A DNA stretch of 12,691 nucleotides, taken from NCBI GenBank assembly GCA_050260275.1, contig JBLNBX010000228.1:1-12691 (forward strand), in the 5' to 3' direction. The DNA comes from DATMXS01 sp050260275. Lineage in GTDB: Bacteria; Acidobacteriota; Terriglobia; Bryobacterales; Bryobacteraceae. The position numbers and the translations under genes are program-made. Positions 6,640-12,691 of the stretch are shown here, one piece after another (within the stretch, counting starts at the first letter, position 1; each line of letters begins with the position of its first letter). The notes under the pieces are model-generated. The model worked only from the letters and a program-made list of their open reading frames with translations. It did not search any database and had not been told where the DNA came from.

Positions 6640-8028
6640 ATGCGACTAACGCGGCATGCTGTGGTTGCGCTGGCGTTGTTCACAATCATTTCTGTGCCGT
6701 GCCTGGCGCAGTTGCCGAGCTTCAAACCCGGATTCAACTTCTTCTCCAAGGAACAGGACATCCAGCTAGGCAAGGAGGCGGCCGCCCAGATCGAGAAAGA
6801 AGTCGAGATCGTCAACGACAAGGAACTCACGGAGTACATCGCTTCGATCGGGAGAAAGCTCGCCGCGCAGCCTCAGGCTGATAACTACCCCTACACGTTC
6901 AAAGTCGTGAACGACAAGAGCATCAACGCATTCGCGCTGCCGGGCGGTCCGGCTTACGTCCATACCGGACTGATCGCGGCGGCCGACAACGAGGCCCAGA
7001 TTGCGGGCGTGCTCGCGCACGAGATCGTGCACGTCGCGTTGCGGCACGGCACCAACCAGGTGAGCAAGGCGAACCTGATACAGCTTCCCGCCATGTTCGG
7101 AGCGCAGGTGCTGGGACAGGGGATTCTGGGGCAGCTCGGCCAACTCGGGATCGGCCTTGGAGCGAACTCGCTGCTGTTGAAGTTCTCGCGGACGGCGGAG
7201 ACGCAAGCCGACCTCCTGGGTGTGCAGATTGCGGCGCAGGCCGGCTACGACCCTCTCGAGATGGCGCGGTTTTTCGAAAAACTCGAGGCTGAAGGAGGCG
7301 CTCGGGGGCCGGAGTTCCTGTCCAGCCACCCCAATCCCGGGAACCGCACAAAGGCGATTCAGGACCTTATCCAGAAGCTACCGCGCAGGCAGTACACAAC
7401 CGACAGCGGCCAGTTGGCGAGGATGAAGGCCCGAGTCGCCAAGTTGCCCGATCCTAAACCGAAGGCTGCGGCGGCGCAGCCGGCGTCTTCGGCTTCGTCG
7501 TCCTCATCCGCTCCGGTAGCGCTGTCGTTGCCGAACAGCAGGCCGTCAGGGAGCCTGCAGCAGTATCAGGGCAAAGACTTCCGCCTGTCCTATCCCGCCA
7601 ACTGGCAGGTTAGCGCCAGCCAGAATTCGGGGAGTGTGACCATCGCTCCGCCCTCCGGAGTTCAGCAGACCCAGAACGGCGCGAACGTGGGCTACGGCGT
7701 CATCGTGGCGTACCACAAGCCCAGGACGGCAAACGCCAGCCTGTGGCAGGCCACCGACGAGCTTGTCTCGCAGCTCCGCTCGGCGGATCCGGGCATGCGC
7801 GCCGCTCCGGACATGCCGCGCGAGATCAAGGTGGGCGGCAAGCCCGCCATCTTCACTACGCTGTACTCGCCGTCGGTGTTCCAGGGCCAGACCGAGCTGG
7901 ACAGGATCGTCACCGTCTCTCACCCGAACGGCCTCCTGTACATGGTGTTCATCGCGCCCGAGAGCGAGAGGCAGTACGTGGACAGGGTGTTCGACCAGAT
8001 GCTGCAGTCGATCCGGTTCAGCTTCTGA
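6640..8028 (+). CDS. Exported M48-family zinc metalloprotease with extra C-terminal domain
   Basis: This 462-residue protein begins with a signal peptide (residues 1-23, hydrophobic 7-20, A-L-A-like C-L-A cleavage). There is no proper lipobox, although Cys21 is present. The peptidase domain spans about 35-245. H-E-I-V-H at 127-131 gives the two zinc histidines and the catalytic Glu128. The third ligand is Glu187 in E-T-Q-A-D, the M48 E-x-x-A-D motif. S-S-H-P-N-P-G-N-R at 228-236 is the usual downstream signature. The glycine/leucine-rich stretch 150-182 is typical of the mobile plug or membrane-facing segment. A Pro/Ala/Ser linker (about 269-300) leads to a second domain (about 308-462) beginning Y-Q-G-K-D-F-R-L-S-Y-P, which resembles PsbP/DUF1795-like folds. 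By analogy with BepA/LoiP-type M48 proteins it probably handles envelope protein quality control; the substrate is unknown. It appears monocistronic. Confidence 0.9.
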   Translation: MRLTRHAVVALALFTIISVPCLAQLPSFKPGFNFFSKEQDIQLGKEAAAQIEKEVEIVNDKELTEYIASIGRKLAAQPQADNYPYTFKVVNDKSINAFALPGGPAYVHTGLIAAADNEAQIAGVLAHEIVHVALRHGTNQVSKANLIQLPAMFGAQVLGQGILGQLGQLGIGLGANSLLLKFSRTAETQADLLGVQIAAQAGYDPLEMARFFEKLEAEGGARGPEFLSSHPNPGNRTKAIQDLIQKLPRRQYTTDSGQLARMKARVAKLPDPKPKAAAAQPASSASSSSSAPVALSLPNSRPSGSLQQYQGKDFRLSYPANWQVSASQNSGSVTIAPPSGVQQTQNGANVGYGVIVAYHKPRTANASLWQATDELVSQLRSADPGMRAAPDMPREIKVGGKPAIFTTLYSPSVFQGQTELDRIVTVSHPNGLLYMVFIAPESERQYVDRVFDQMLQSIRFSF

Positions 8029-8075
8029 GCGCGGTCGCATTCGGATGGCGGTGCGGGAACGGCTTGGCCGAAGAA

Positions 8076-8096
8076 GGCTGCGCACATCGCGCAGCC
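8076..8096 (+). terminator. Strong hairpin, possible protease terminator
   Basis: GGCTGCGC and GCGCAGCC form a perfect 8-bp GC stem around ACATC, 47 bases after the protease stop. There is no T-run on the + strand, so it is not a standard intrinsic terminator. Position and stability make transcription arrest or 3'-end protection plausible. The rest of 8029-8298 holds no supported gene. Confidence 0.35.
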
Positions 8097-8175
8097 GCCG
8101 CGCGCAAAAGCGGAACCGCGTTGCGGTGGGGTGGTCTCGACAGCCGGAGAGCACCGTTGAGGGTGCAGCGGACGG

Positions 8176-8205
8176 TTGCCTGATGCCTCCCGGATATCGT
8201 ATGAT
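8176..8205 (+). promoter_or_regulatory. Candidate sigma-70 promoter for the lysine tRNA
   Basis: TTGCCT (8176-8181) and TATGAT (8200-8205) are separated by 18 bp, matching the consensus at four of six and five of six positions. Transcription would start near 8212 and give a leader of roughly 87 nt before the tRNA, which is plausible but long. It is the best promoter-like pair I found upstream of this tRNA. Confidence 0.4.
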
Positions 8206-8298
8206 TTCGATGAGCCGCCAATTCGGACAGCAGCCGCTGGCCGAAGGAAGTGGTCTGGTAGCGCCTGCGCGCTATCCATTGTGTTTGCATCCACTTAC

Positions 8299-8375
<77 letters not shown>

Positions 8376-8380
8376 TCCGC

Positions 8381-8406
8381 AAAAAGCACCGAACCTTCTC
8401 TCGGTG
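8381..8406 (-). terminator. Intrinsic terminator of thrS
   Basis: On the - strand CACCGA and TCGGTG form a 6-bp stem with an 8-nt loop, followed by C then TTTTT (AAAAA at 8381-8385 on the + strand). It starts 3 bases after the thrS stop codon. It also sits 5 nt beyond the tRNA CCA end and could halt + strand transcription in part, although the + strand side has only a mixed T/C tail. Confidence 0.6.
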
Positions 8407-8409
8407 GTT

Positions 8410-10350
8410 CTACTCTTCCGGCGTCTTCGCGTCCACCAGCTTCCGGACTTCCGCGATGAACTCGTCCAGCGGCTTCGCACCCTGGTCGCCGTGCCTCCGG
8501 TTGCGAACAGCCACCGCGCCGGACTGTTGCTCGCGGTCGCCCACAACCAGCATGTAGGGCACTTTCTGCAACTGCGCCTCGCGGATTTTCAGGTTGACCT
8601 TCTCCTTGCGGTCGTCGAGCTCCGCCCGGATGCCTGCTTCCTTCAGCCTGGCGACAATCTGCCGTCCGTATTCCACCTGCCGGTCTGTGATCGGCAGGAC
8701 CGCGGCCTGCACCGGAGCCAGCCAAACCGGGAACGCGCCGGCGTAATGCTCCACCAGGATGCCGAAGAACCGCTCCACGGAGCCGTACAGCGCGCGGTGA
8801 ACCATCAGCGGCTGGTGCGCCTTGCCATCCTCGGCGATGTACTCCAGGCCGAACCGGCGCGGCAGCGTGAAATCGAACTGCACGGTTGAAAGCTGCCACA
8901 AACGGCCGATGGCATCGACCAGCTTCACGTCGATCTTCGGGCCGTAAAACGCGGCTTCATCGGGCACGATTTTCGCCGCTAGACCAACGCGTTCGACCGC
9001 CTTCCGCAGCGCGTTTTCGGCCAGCTCCCACTGGTCCGGAGTGCCGTCGTACTTGCCCGACGCGCCACCGTCCCAGGTTGACAGCTCCGCTTTGTAGTCG
9101 GTGAAACCGAAAGAGTGCAGCACGTCGCGCGCGAACTCGAGGCAGCCCACCACCTCGTCTTCGATCTGCTCGGGGGTGCAGAATATGTGCGCGTCGTCCT
9201 GCGTGAATCCGCGGACGCGCATGAGCCCGTGCATGGTGCCGGATCGTTCGTAGCGGTACACCGTGCCGAGTTCGCCCAGCCGCACCGGTAGGTCGCGGTA
9301 GCTTCGCAGCCGGTCCCTGTAGATCAGGATGTGGAACGGGCAATTCATCGGCTTGAGCTGGTACTCGGCGTCGTCCACCTCCATCCGCTTGAACATGTTC
9401 TCGGCGTAGAAGCCGTAGTGGCCCGAGGTCTTCCAAAGGTCGGCGCGGGCGATGTGCGGCGTGTAGACCAGCGAGTAGCCGCGGCGGACGTACTCGTCGC
9501 GCATCCAGTCCTCGATGATGCGCCGCACTGTGCCGCCCTTCGGGTGGAAGAAGATCAGCCCGGGTCCGGCGAGTTCCTGAATCGAGAAAAGGTCGAGTTC
9601 CTGGCCGAGCTTGCGGTGGTCGCGCTTCTTGGCCTCCTCCACCTGGTGCAGGTAATCGTCGAGCTCCTTTTTCGTGAAGAACGCCGCGCCGTAAATGCGC
9701 TGCGCTTGGGGCCGGGTCTCGTCGCCTTTCCAGTAGGCGCCTGCAATCGAGAGCAGTTTGAAGGCCTTGATCTTTCCGGTGCTGGGCACGTGCGGCCCGC
9801 GGCAGAAATCCCTGAAGCCTTCACCGAGCGTGTACTCGGAGAAGATCTCGTCCGCCTTCTCGCGGATGAGTTCGCATTTCAGCTCTTCGCCGCGCTGGGC
9901 GTACATCTCAAGCCCCTCTTGCTTGGGGGTCATCACACGCACGTAGGGCGTGTCGCGCTTCTGGATTTCCCACATCTTGGCCTCGATCTTCTCCAGGTCC
10001 TCGGGCTTGAACGGCTCGTCGCGGTAGAAATCGTAAAAGAAGCCATTCTCGGTGGCGGGACCCACGCCCAGTTTGGTGCCGGGGTACAGTTCGAGCACGG
10101 CGGCAGCGAGCAGGTGCGCGGCGGAGTGGCGGTAGATCTCGAGCGCCTCGGGATCGCGCGTAGTCAGAATCTGCAGCGTAGTGTCGGAGGTGAGGGGCCG
10201 CGACAAATCGATCAGGTCGCCATTCGTCTTCGCTGCAATGGCGTCGTCGGCCAGCCTCCTGCTGATGGAACGCGCGATATCAAGCGGCGTCGTGCCTGCC
10301 GGAACCTGTTGCCGGCTCCCGTCTGGGAGAGTGATGGTGATCTCGCTCAT
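8410..10350 (-). CDS. thrS: Threonine--tRNA ligase
   Basis: This cytoplasmic class II synthetase charges tRNA-Thr and clears mis-charged serine. At 646 residues it is full length (E. coli about 642). An N-terminal TGS domain spans about 1-62. The editing domain follows, with H75-S-A-A-H79 and C183-R-G-P-H187, the residues of the editing site. Class II motifs 2 (Y-R-Y-E-R-S-G near 365-371) and 3 (V-H-R-A-L-Y-G-S-V-E-R-F near 517-528) are present. The catalytic zinc ligands are Cys337 (M-N-C-P-F-H), His388 (Q-D-D-A-H) and His518. The C-terminal anticodon-binding domain spans about 540-640. The ATG at 10350 is the only start after an in-frame TAG 24 nt upstream. It has no Shine-Dalgarno: the preceding 16 nt are pyrimidine-rich. 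No T-box or operator-like tRNA mimic is evident in the 82-bp gap to the anti-sigma gene, so read-through from that operon is possible. Confidence 0.98.
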   Translation of the reverse strand: MSEITITLPDGSRQQVPAGTTPLDIARSISRRLADDAIAAKTNGDLIDLSRPLTSDTTLQILTTRDPEALEIYRHSAAHLLAAAVLELYPGTKLGVGPATENGFFYDFYRDEPFKPEDLEKIEAKMWEIQKRDTPYVRVMTPKQEGLEMYAQRGEELKCELIREKADEIFSEYTLGEGFRDFCRGPHVPSTGKIKAFKLLSIAGAYWKGDETRPQAQRIYGAAFFTKKELDDYLHQVEEAKKRDHRKLGQELDLFSIQELAGPGLIFFHPKGGTVRRIIEDWMRDEYVRRGYSLVYTPHIARADLWKTSGHYGFYAENMFKRMEVDDAEYQLKPMNCPFHILIYRDRLRSYRDLPVRLGELGTVYRYERSGTMHGLMRVRGFTQDDAHIFCTPEQIEDEVVGCLEFARDVLHSFGFTDYKAELSTWDGGASGKYDGTPDQWELAENALRKAVERVGLAAKIVPDEAAFYGPKIDVKLVDAIGRLWQLSTVQFDFTLPRRFGLEYIAEDGKAHQPLMVHRALYGSVERFFGILVEHYAGAFPVWLAPVQAAVLPITDRQVEYGRQIVARLKEAGIRAELDDRKEKVNLKIREAQLQKVPYMLVVGDREQQSGAVAVRNRRHGDQGAKPLDEFIAEVRKLVDAKTPEE

Positions 10351-10432
10351 GGGAAGGGTAAGAGTACCAGCCTAACACGCTGAAGATGCGAGGGCGGACG
10401 CGCGCCGTGGCGTGCGGGGGATTGCGCCGTTC

Positions 10433-10681
10433 TTATTCGCAGCCGCGCCGGGCGGCGGCTCTCTTTTCGAGAGCCGCCAATAAGCGATTGGGCACGATTA
10501 CCGGAATCGGCTGAGGCTCCAGGCCTCTTAAAACGGCGATGGTCTTCCTGGTGGTGTCGCAAACCACCCAGCAGTTGGGGCACTCGTCGAGGTGCGCCTG
10601 CAGTTCCCGCCGAACCTCGGGAGTAGCCTCGTCGTCGAGGTACTCGTTCAGTTCGCTGAGGAATTCCTTACATGTAACCAA
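10433..10681 (-). CDS. Zinc-finger (zf-HC2) anti-sigma factor
   Basis: This 82-residue protein has the ZAS pattern: Cys4 near the N-terminus, then His30-x3-Cys34-x2-Cys37, with Y-L-D-D-E at 14-18. Proteins of this kind bind their partner ECF sigma factor and release it on redox or other stress. There is no transmembrane segment, so it should be a soluble cytoplasmic regulator of the RsrA/ChrR-like kind rather than a membrane anti-sigma. It starts with TTG at 10681, overlapping the sigma gene by 14 bp. A later start would lose Cys4, and AAAGGGGG lies 10 nt upstream. Two further cysteines (Cys41, Cys81) could take part in redox sensing, which is an inference. The target is almost certainly the sigma factor encoded just before it. 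thrS follows 82 bp after its stop. Confidence 0.88.
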   Translation of the reverse strand: MVTCKEFLSELNEYLDDEATPEVRRELQAHLDECPNCWVVCDTTRKTIAVLRGLEPQPIPVIVPNRLLAALEKRAAARRGCE

Positions 10682-11291
10682 AGAAATCGTCCCCCTTTCG
10701 TTTGAACACGCGTGTCAGCTTTTCGCGCAACTGGAGGCGCGCCCTCAGCAGGCGGCTCTTCACGGCGGGGATGGTCAGATTAAGTATCGTCGCGGTCTCT
10801 TCTGTTGAGAGACCCTCGATGTCCCGCAAAGCGAATACGGAGCGAAATGCGGGAGGCAGGCTGTCGATGGCGTTCTGCAGGATCGCGCGCATCTCCTCGC
10901 GCGAGTACGTCTGCTCGGGGTTCGGATCCCAGACGGCTATCTCGCGCGGCACGGTCTCCTCGCCCGTGTCGATCGGCTCGTCGAGCGAGACCGTTGAGTC
11001 TGACTTGCGCTTCCGAAGCTTCATCAACGCCTGGTTCACCGCTATTCGCACCAGCCAGGTGTAGAACTTCGAGTTCCCCTGAAAGTCCTCCAGGTGCTCG
11101 TAGGCCTTCAGGAAGGTTTCCTGAAGCACGTCTTCGGCGTCTTCCGGGTTTTGCGTGATATGGCGAGCGAGCCGGAAGATCCTCCTCTCGTACCTGTTCA
11201 CGAGAGAAGTGAAGGCCTCGGCGGCTCCCTGTCGGGCCGCAGCGACCAGGGCGGCCTCATCGAAACCAGCCTGGCCTACAGATGGGATCAT
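10668..11291 (-). CDS. ECF (RpoE-like) RNA polymerase sigma factor
   Basis: This 207-residue sigma-70 family protein has only regions 2 and 4, as in ECF sigma factors. Region 2 spans about 26-95, with F-x-x-L-V-x-R-Y-E near 27-35, D-A-E-D-V-L-Q-E-T-F at 51-60 for core binding and -10 melting, and W-L-V-R-I-A-x-N at 79-86. An acidic linker (100-130) precedes region 4 (about 136-190), which includes S-L-P-P-A-F-R and the helix-turn-helix ending V-K-S-R-L-L-R-A-R at 177-185. The start ATG at 11291 follows GGAGG with a short 3-nt gap. The stop overlaps the anti-sigma start, so the two are made together and the sigma is presumably held inactive until a stress signal. I could not find a clear ECF-type promoter upstream, so autoregulation is unproven. 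Its regulon is unknown; thrS downstream may be included by read-through. Confidence 0.95.
   Translation of the reverse strand: MIPSVGQAGFDEAALVAAARQGAAEAFTSLVNRYERRIFRLARHITQNPEDAEDVLQETFLKAYEHLEDFQGNSKFYTWLVRIAVNQALMKLRKRKSDSTVSLDEPIDTGEETVPREIAVWDPNPEQTYSREEMRAILQNAIDSLPPAFRSVFALRDIEGLSTEETATILNLTIPAVKSRLLRARLQLREKLTRVFKRKGDDFFGYM
10692..10699 (-). promoter_or_regulatory. Ribosome binding site inside the sigma gene for the anti-sigma start
   Basis: On the - strand AAAGGGGG ends 10 nt before the TTG at 10681-10679 and lies within the last codons of the sigma factor. The only nearby ATG (10673-10671) is in the sigma frame and is its last codon, so this site supports the TTG start. The arrangement implies translational coupling. 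A similar AAAGGGGG precedes the dehydrogenase start at 12472. Confidence 0.6.
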
Positions 11292-11378
11292 GCTCCTCCG
11301 CTCCGGGATTCAACTACTTTTGTAACACGACGCGGCTCGCTTGGGCCTGAAGTCCGGCAAACAAAGCAGGCCGTAGAT

Positions 11379-11401
11379 GAGGTCCGGGGTGATCCGGACT
11401 C
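11379..11401. other. Imperfect hairpin upstream of the sigma gene
   Basis: GAGGTCCGG and CCGGACTC pair with a 6-bp core (GTCCGG/CCGGAC) around a 6-nt GGTGAT loop, with a bulge or G-U pair beyond it. It lies about 90 bp before the sigma start. It could be a 5'-leader structure, an operator, or part of the dehydrogenase 3' end; nothing distinguishes these. Nothing else recognisable lies in 11292-11429. Confidence 0.3.
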
Positions 11402-11429
11402 GCATCCATCACTCGCACGCTCACCACTT

Positions 11430-11455
11430 AAAAGCAGCCGGAGCCGAAGCCCGAG
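11430..11455 (-). terminator. Candidate terminator after the dehydrogenase
   Basis: On the - strand, CTCGGGC-TTCG-GCTCCGG folds on a stable C(UUCG)G tetraloop with one C-C mismatch, then CTGC and TTTT (AAAA at 11430-11433 on the + strand). It begins 15 bases after the dehydrogenase stop. It would separate the otsB-dehydrogenase unit from the sigma operon. The short T-run and imperfect stem keep confidence moderate. Confidence 0.4.
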
Positions 11456-11470
11456 CGCACGCGTTCGGCC

Positions 11471-12472
11471 TTACGCCACCACGTTCTGAGGCTGGCCCCG
11501 AACGAAGGCCTCGATGTTCTCGAGCGTGGTGGTGAGAATGCGCCCCACGGCCTCGTTGGTATTGAACGCGCTGTGCGGGGTGATGATGACGTTGCGCAGC
11601 CGCAGGAGAACGTGGCCGGCGAGTATCTGGTCCATCGCGTGCTGCCGGGTAAACATCGAGCGCAGCAACTCGGCCTCCTCCCGGATTACGGGTTCCTCGG
11701 GCAGCACGTCGAGCCCAGCGGCCGCGACCTTGCCCTCCGCCAGCGCGCGTATGAGCGCGTTCACGTCCACCACGGATCCGCGCGCCGTGTTGATCAGCAC
11801 GGCGCCCCGCTTCATCAGGTTGAACTCGCGATCGCCTATCAGCCCCTCCGTGGCCTTCCCACCTGGGACGTGCAGCGTGATAACGTCCGATTCGGCCAGC
11901 AAACGGTCGAGCGGAACGTAGGAGAAGCCCAGCTCGCGCGCCGCCTGTTCGTTCGGCCGCGTGTCGTACGCGATCACGTTCATCGCGAAGCCCTTCGCGA
12001 TGCGAATGACGTGACGCCCGATGCCGCCTGTGCCGATTACGCCGAGCGTCTTCCCCATCAGATCGAAGCCGCGCAGCCCGCGCAGCGAGAAATCGCCGCG
12101 GCGGGTGCGGTCGACGGCCTCCACCATGTGATGGCTGATGCCGAGCAACAGCGCGAAGACGTGCTCCGCCACGGTATTGTCACCGTAAGTGGGCACGTTC
12201 GCGACGAGGATACCCCGCTCTCTGCAGTAATCGAGGTCGATGTGGTCGTACCCCGCCGAACGCGTGGCTATCATCCTCAGCCGGGGGAACCGTTCCAGAA
12301 CCGGCCGCCGCAGTTGCGAGTAGATGAACACGCTTACAATGTCCGAGTCGGTGAACTCCTCGAGAACGGGCTCCCGCAACGGATCGTTGAGAAAGCGCAC
12401 GAAGTGGACGGCGTCCAGCGGGTGCAACGCATCCCGCTCCCACTGCTCCGCCTCGAATACGGTGATTCGCAT
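11471..12472 (-). CDS. D-2-hydroxyacid dehydrogenase, probably D-lactate dehydrogenase type
   Basis: This 333-residue NAD-dependent oxidoreductase interconverts 2-oxo acids and D-2-hydroxy acids; pyruvate to D-lactate is the likeliest reaction from its overall similarity. The Rossmann fold shows G147-x-G149-x-x-G152, followed by Asp170 (A-Y-D) for NAD rather than NADP. The catalytic triad of the family is intact: Arg231 in N-T-A-R-G, Glu260 in L-P-E-E-P, and His300 in T-P-H-S-A-F. The substrate-side motif R-S-A-G-Y-D-H-I-D at 71-79 is the D-LDH-like form. Length and domain order are normal. The ATG at 12472 follows AAAGGGGG with a 3-nt gap. It begins 47 bp after the otsB stop on the same strand, so the two are likely co-transcribed. 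Exact substrate cannot be set from sequence, and glycerate or other hydroxy acids remain possible. Confidence 0.9.
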   Translation of the reverse strand: MRITVFEAEQWERDALHPLDAVHFVRFLNDPLREPVLEEFTDSDIVSVFIYSQLRRPVLERFPRLRMIATRSAGYDHIDLDYCRERGILVANVPTYGDNTVAEHVFALLLGISHHMVEAVDRTRRGDFSLRGLRGFDLMGKTLGVIGTGGIGRHVIRIAKGFAMNVIAYDTRPNEQAARELGFSYVPLDRLLAESDVITLHVPGGKATEGLIGDREFNLMKRGAVLINTARGSVVDVNALIRALAEGKVAAAGLDVLPEEPVIREEAELLRSMFTRQHAMDQILAGHVLLRLRNVIITPHSAFNTNEAVGRILTTTLENIEAFVRGQPQNVVA

Positions 12473-12519
12473 GTGCCCCCTTTCCGGCGAAGGCCGCTCG
12501 GCCGTGCGGCCCTTTCAGG

Positions 12520-12691
12520 CTATGCCTCCTCCGCCCGCGCGAGCGCTTCTATGAAGCGGCGCACCTCGCCCGTATCTTCGAGGACATAGTTGGCCAGCGT
12601 GAGCCGCGGCTCCTCCCGGACCAGGATTGCGACGCCGCGCTCGCGGACTGCGCGAAAAGCGTTTTCGTCTGTGGTGTCGTCGCCGATATAC
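12520..12691 (-). CDS. otsB: Trehalose-6-phosphate phosphatase, C-terminal part only
   Basis: The reverse frame from the right edge to TAG at 12522-12520 gives 56 residues; the start lies beyond the window. It opens Y-I-G-D-D-T-T-D-E-N-A-F, the HAD-family motif IV of trehalose phosphatases (G-D-D-x-T-D-E), which binds the catalytic magnesium. It then runs through R-G-V-A-I-L-V, A-N-Y-V-L-E-D and E-V-R-R-F-I-E-A-L, matching the usual C-terminal end of OtsB. The enzyme makes trehalose from trehalose-6-phosphate in stress and desiccation tolerance. A fused or separate OtsA may lie upstream but cannot be seen. A sucrose-phosphate or glucosyl-3-phosphoglycerate phosphatase is less likely given the T-T-D-E motif. 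Confidence 0.85.
   Translation of the reverse strand, partial: YIGDDTTDENAFRAVRERGVAILVREEPRLTLANYVLEDTGEVRRFIEALARAEEA

Noticed and set aside
9331..10383. 350-codon + strand open frame opposite thrS
   Set aside because: It mirrors the thrS codons, has no domain or ribosome site, and thrS is unambiguous.
10351..10432. T-box or other tRNA-sensing leader before thrS
   Set aside because: The gap is only 82 bp, and I find no T-box sequence, anticodon-arm mimic or terminator/antiterminator pair.
11573..12589. 338-codon + strand open frame opposite the dehydrogenase
   Set aside because: It is an antisense shadow of an intact dehydrogenase with all catalytic residues, and it also crosses into otsB.

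Overview
The window is GC-rich bacterial chromosome with compact genes. The best taxonomic guess is an Acidobacteriota member, possibly Solibacter/Bryobacter-like. This rests on gene character (a secreted M48 protease with an extra C-terminal domain, secreted proteins of unknown function sharing a small domain) and on paired short GC palindromes behind glnE. No marker gene settles it. I see no mobile element, CRISPR array, prophage or defence system. Most of the window is housekeeping and regulation, with one small cluster of unrecognised secreted proteins.

Layout, left to right. (1) The 3' part of a MOSC-domain gene is followed 9 bp later by glnE, the two-headed adenylyltransferase/adenylyl-removase that controls glutamine synthetase. 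(2) Two perfect hairpin palindromes follow glnE, in a 190-bp gap. (3) Two convergent genes for predicted exported proteins follow. The + strand gene carries an Ig-like domain, a central domain resembling Vps62/NPP1-type proteins, and a C-terminal module of about 95 residues. The - strand gene carries the same module at its N-terminus, then two tandem copies of a roughly 70-residue unit with paired cysteines. (4) Divergent from the second gene is an exported M48 zinc metalloprotease with a C-terminal domain that is not part of the peptidase. (5) A tRNA-Lys(CTT) gene with an encoded CCA end runs head-on into thrS, and a thrS terminator lies between them.

From 8410 to the right edge every gene is on the - strand. 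In transcription order these are the 3' end of otsB (trehalose-6-phosphate phosphatase), a D-2-hydroxyacid (probably D-lactate) dehydrogenase, an ECF sigma factor, its overlapping zinc-finger anti-sigma factor, and thrS. The sigma/anti-sigma pair overlaps by 14 bp and is clearly co-translated. A candidate terminator after the dehydrogenase suggests the sigma gene begins a new transcription unit. thrS starts 82 bp after the anti-sigma gene with no obvious terminator between them, so it may receive read-through from the sigma operon.

The most notable items are the shared module and cysteine repeats of the two convergent exported proteins, the Vps62/NPP1-like protein, the paired palindromes, and the ECF/anti-sigma/thrS arrangement. 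I do not see convincing evidence of a complete undescribed system. The exported pair is the nearest candidate.
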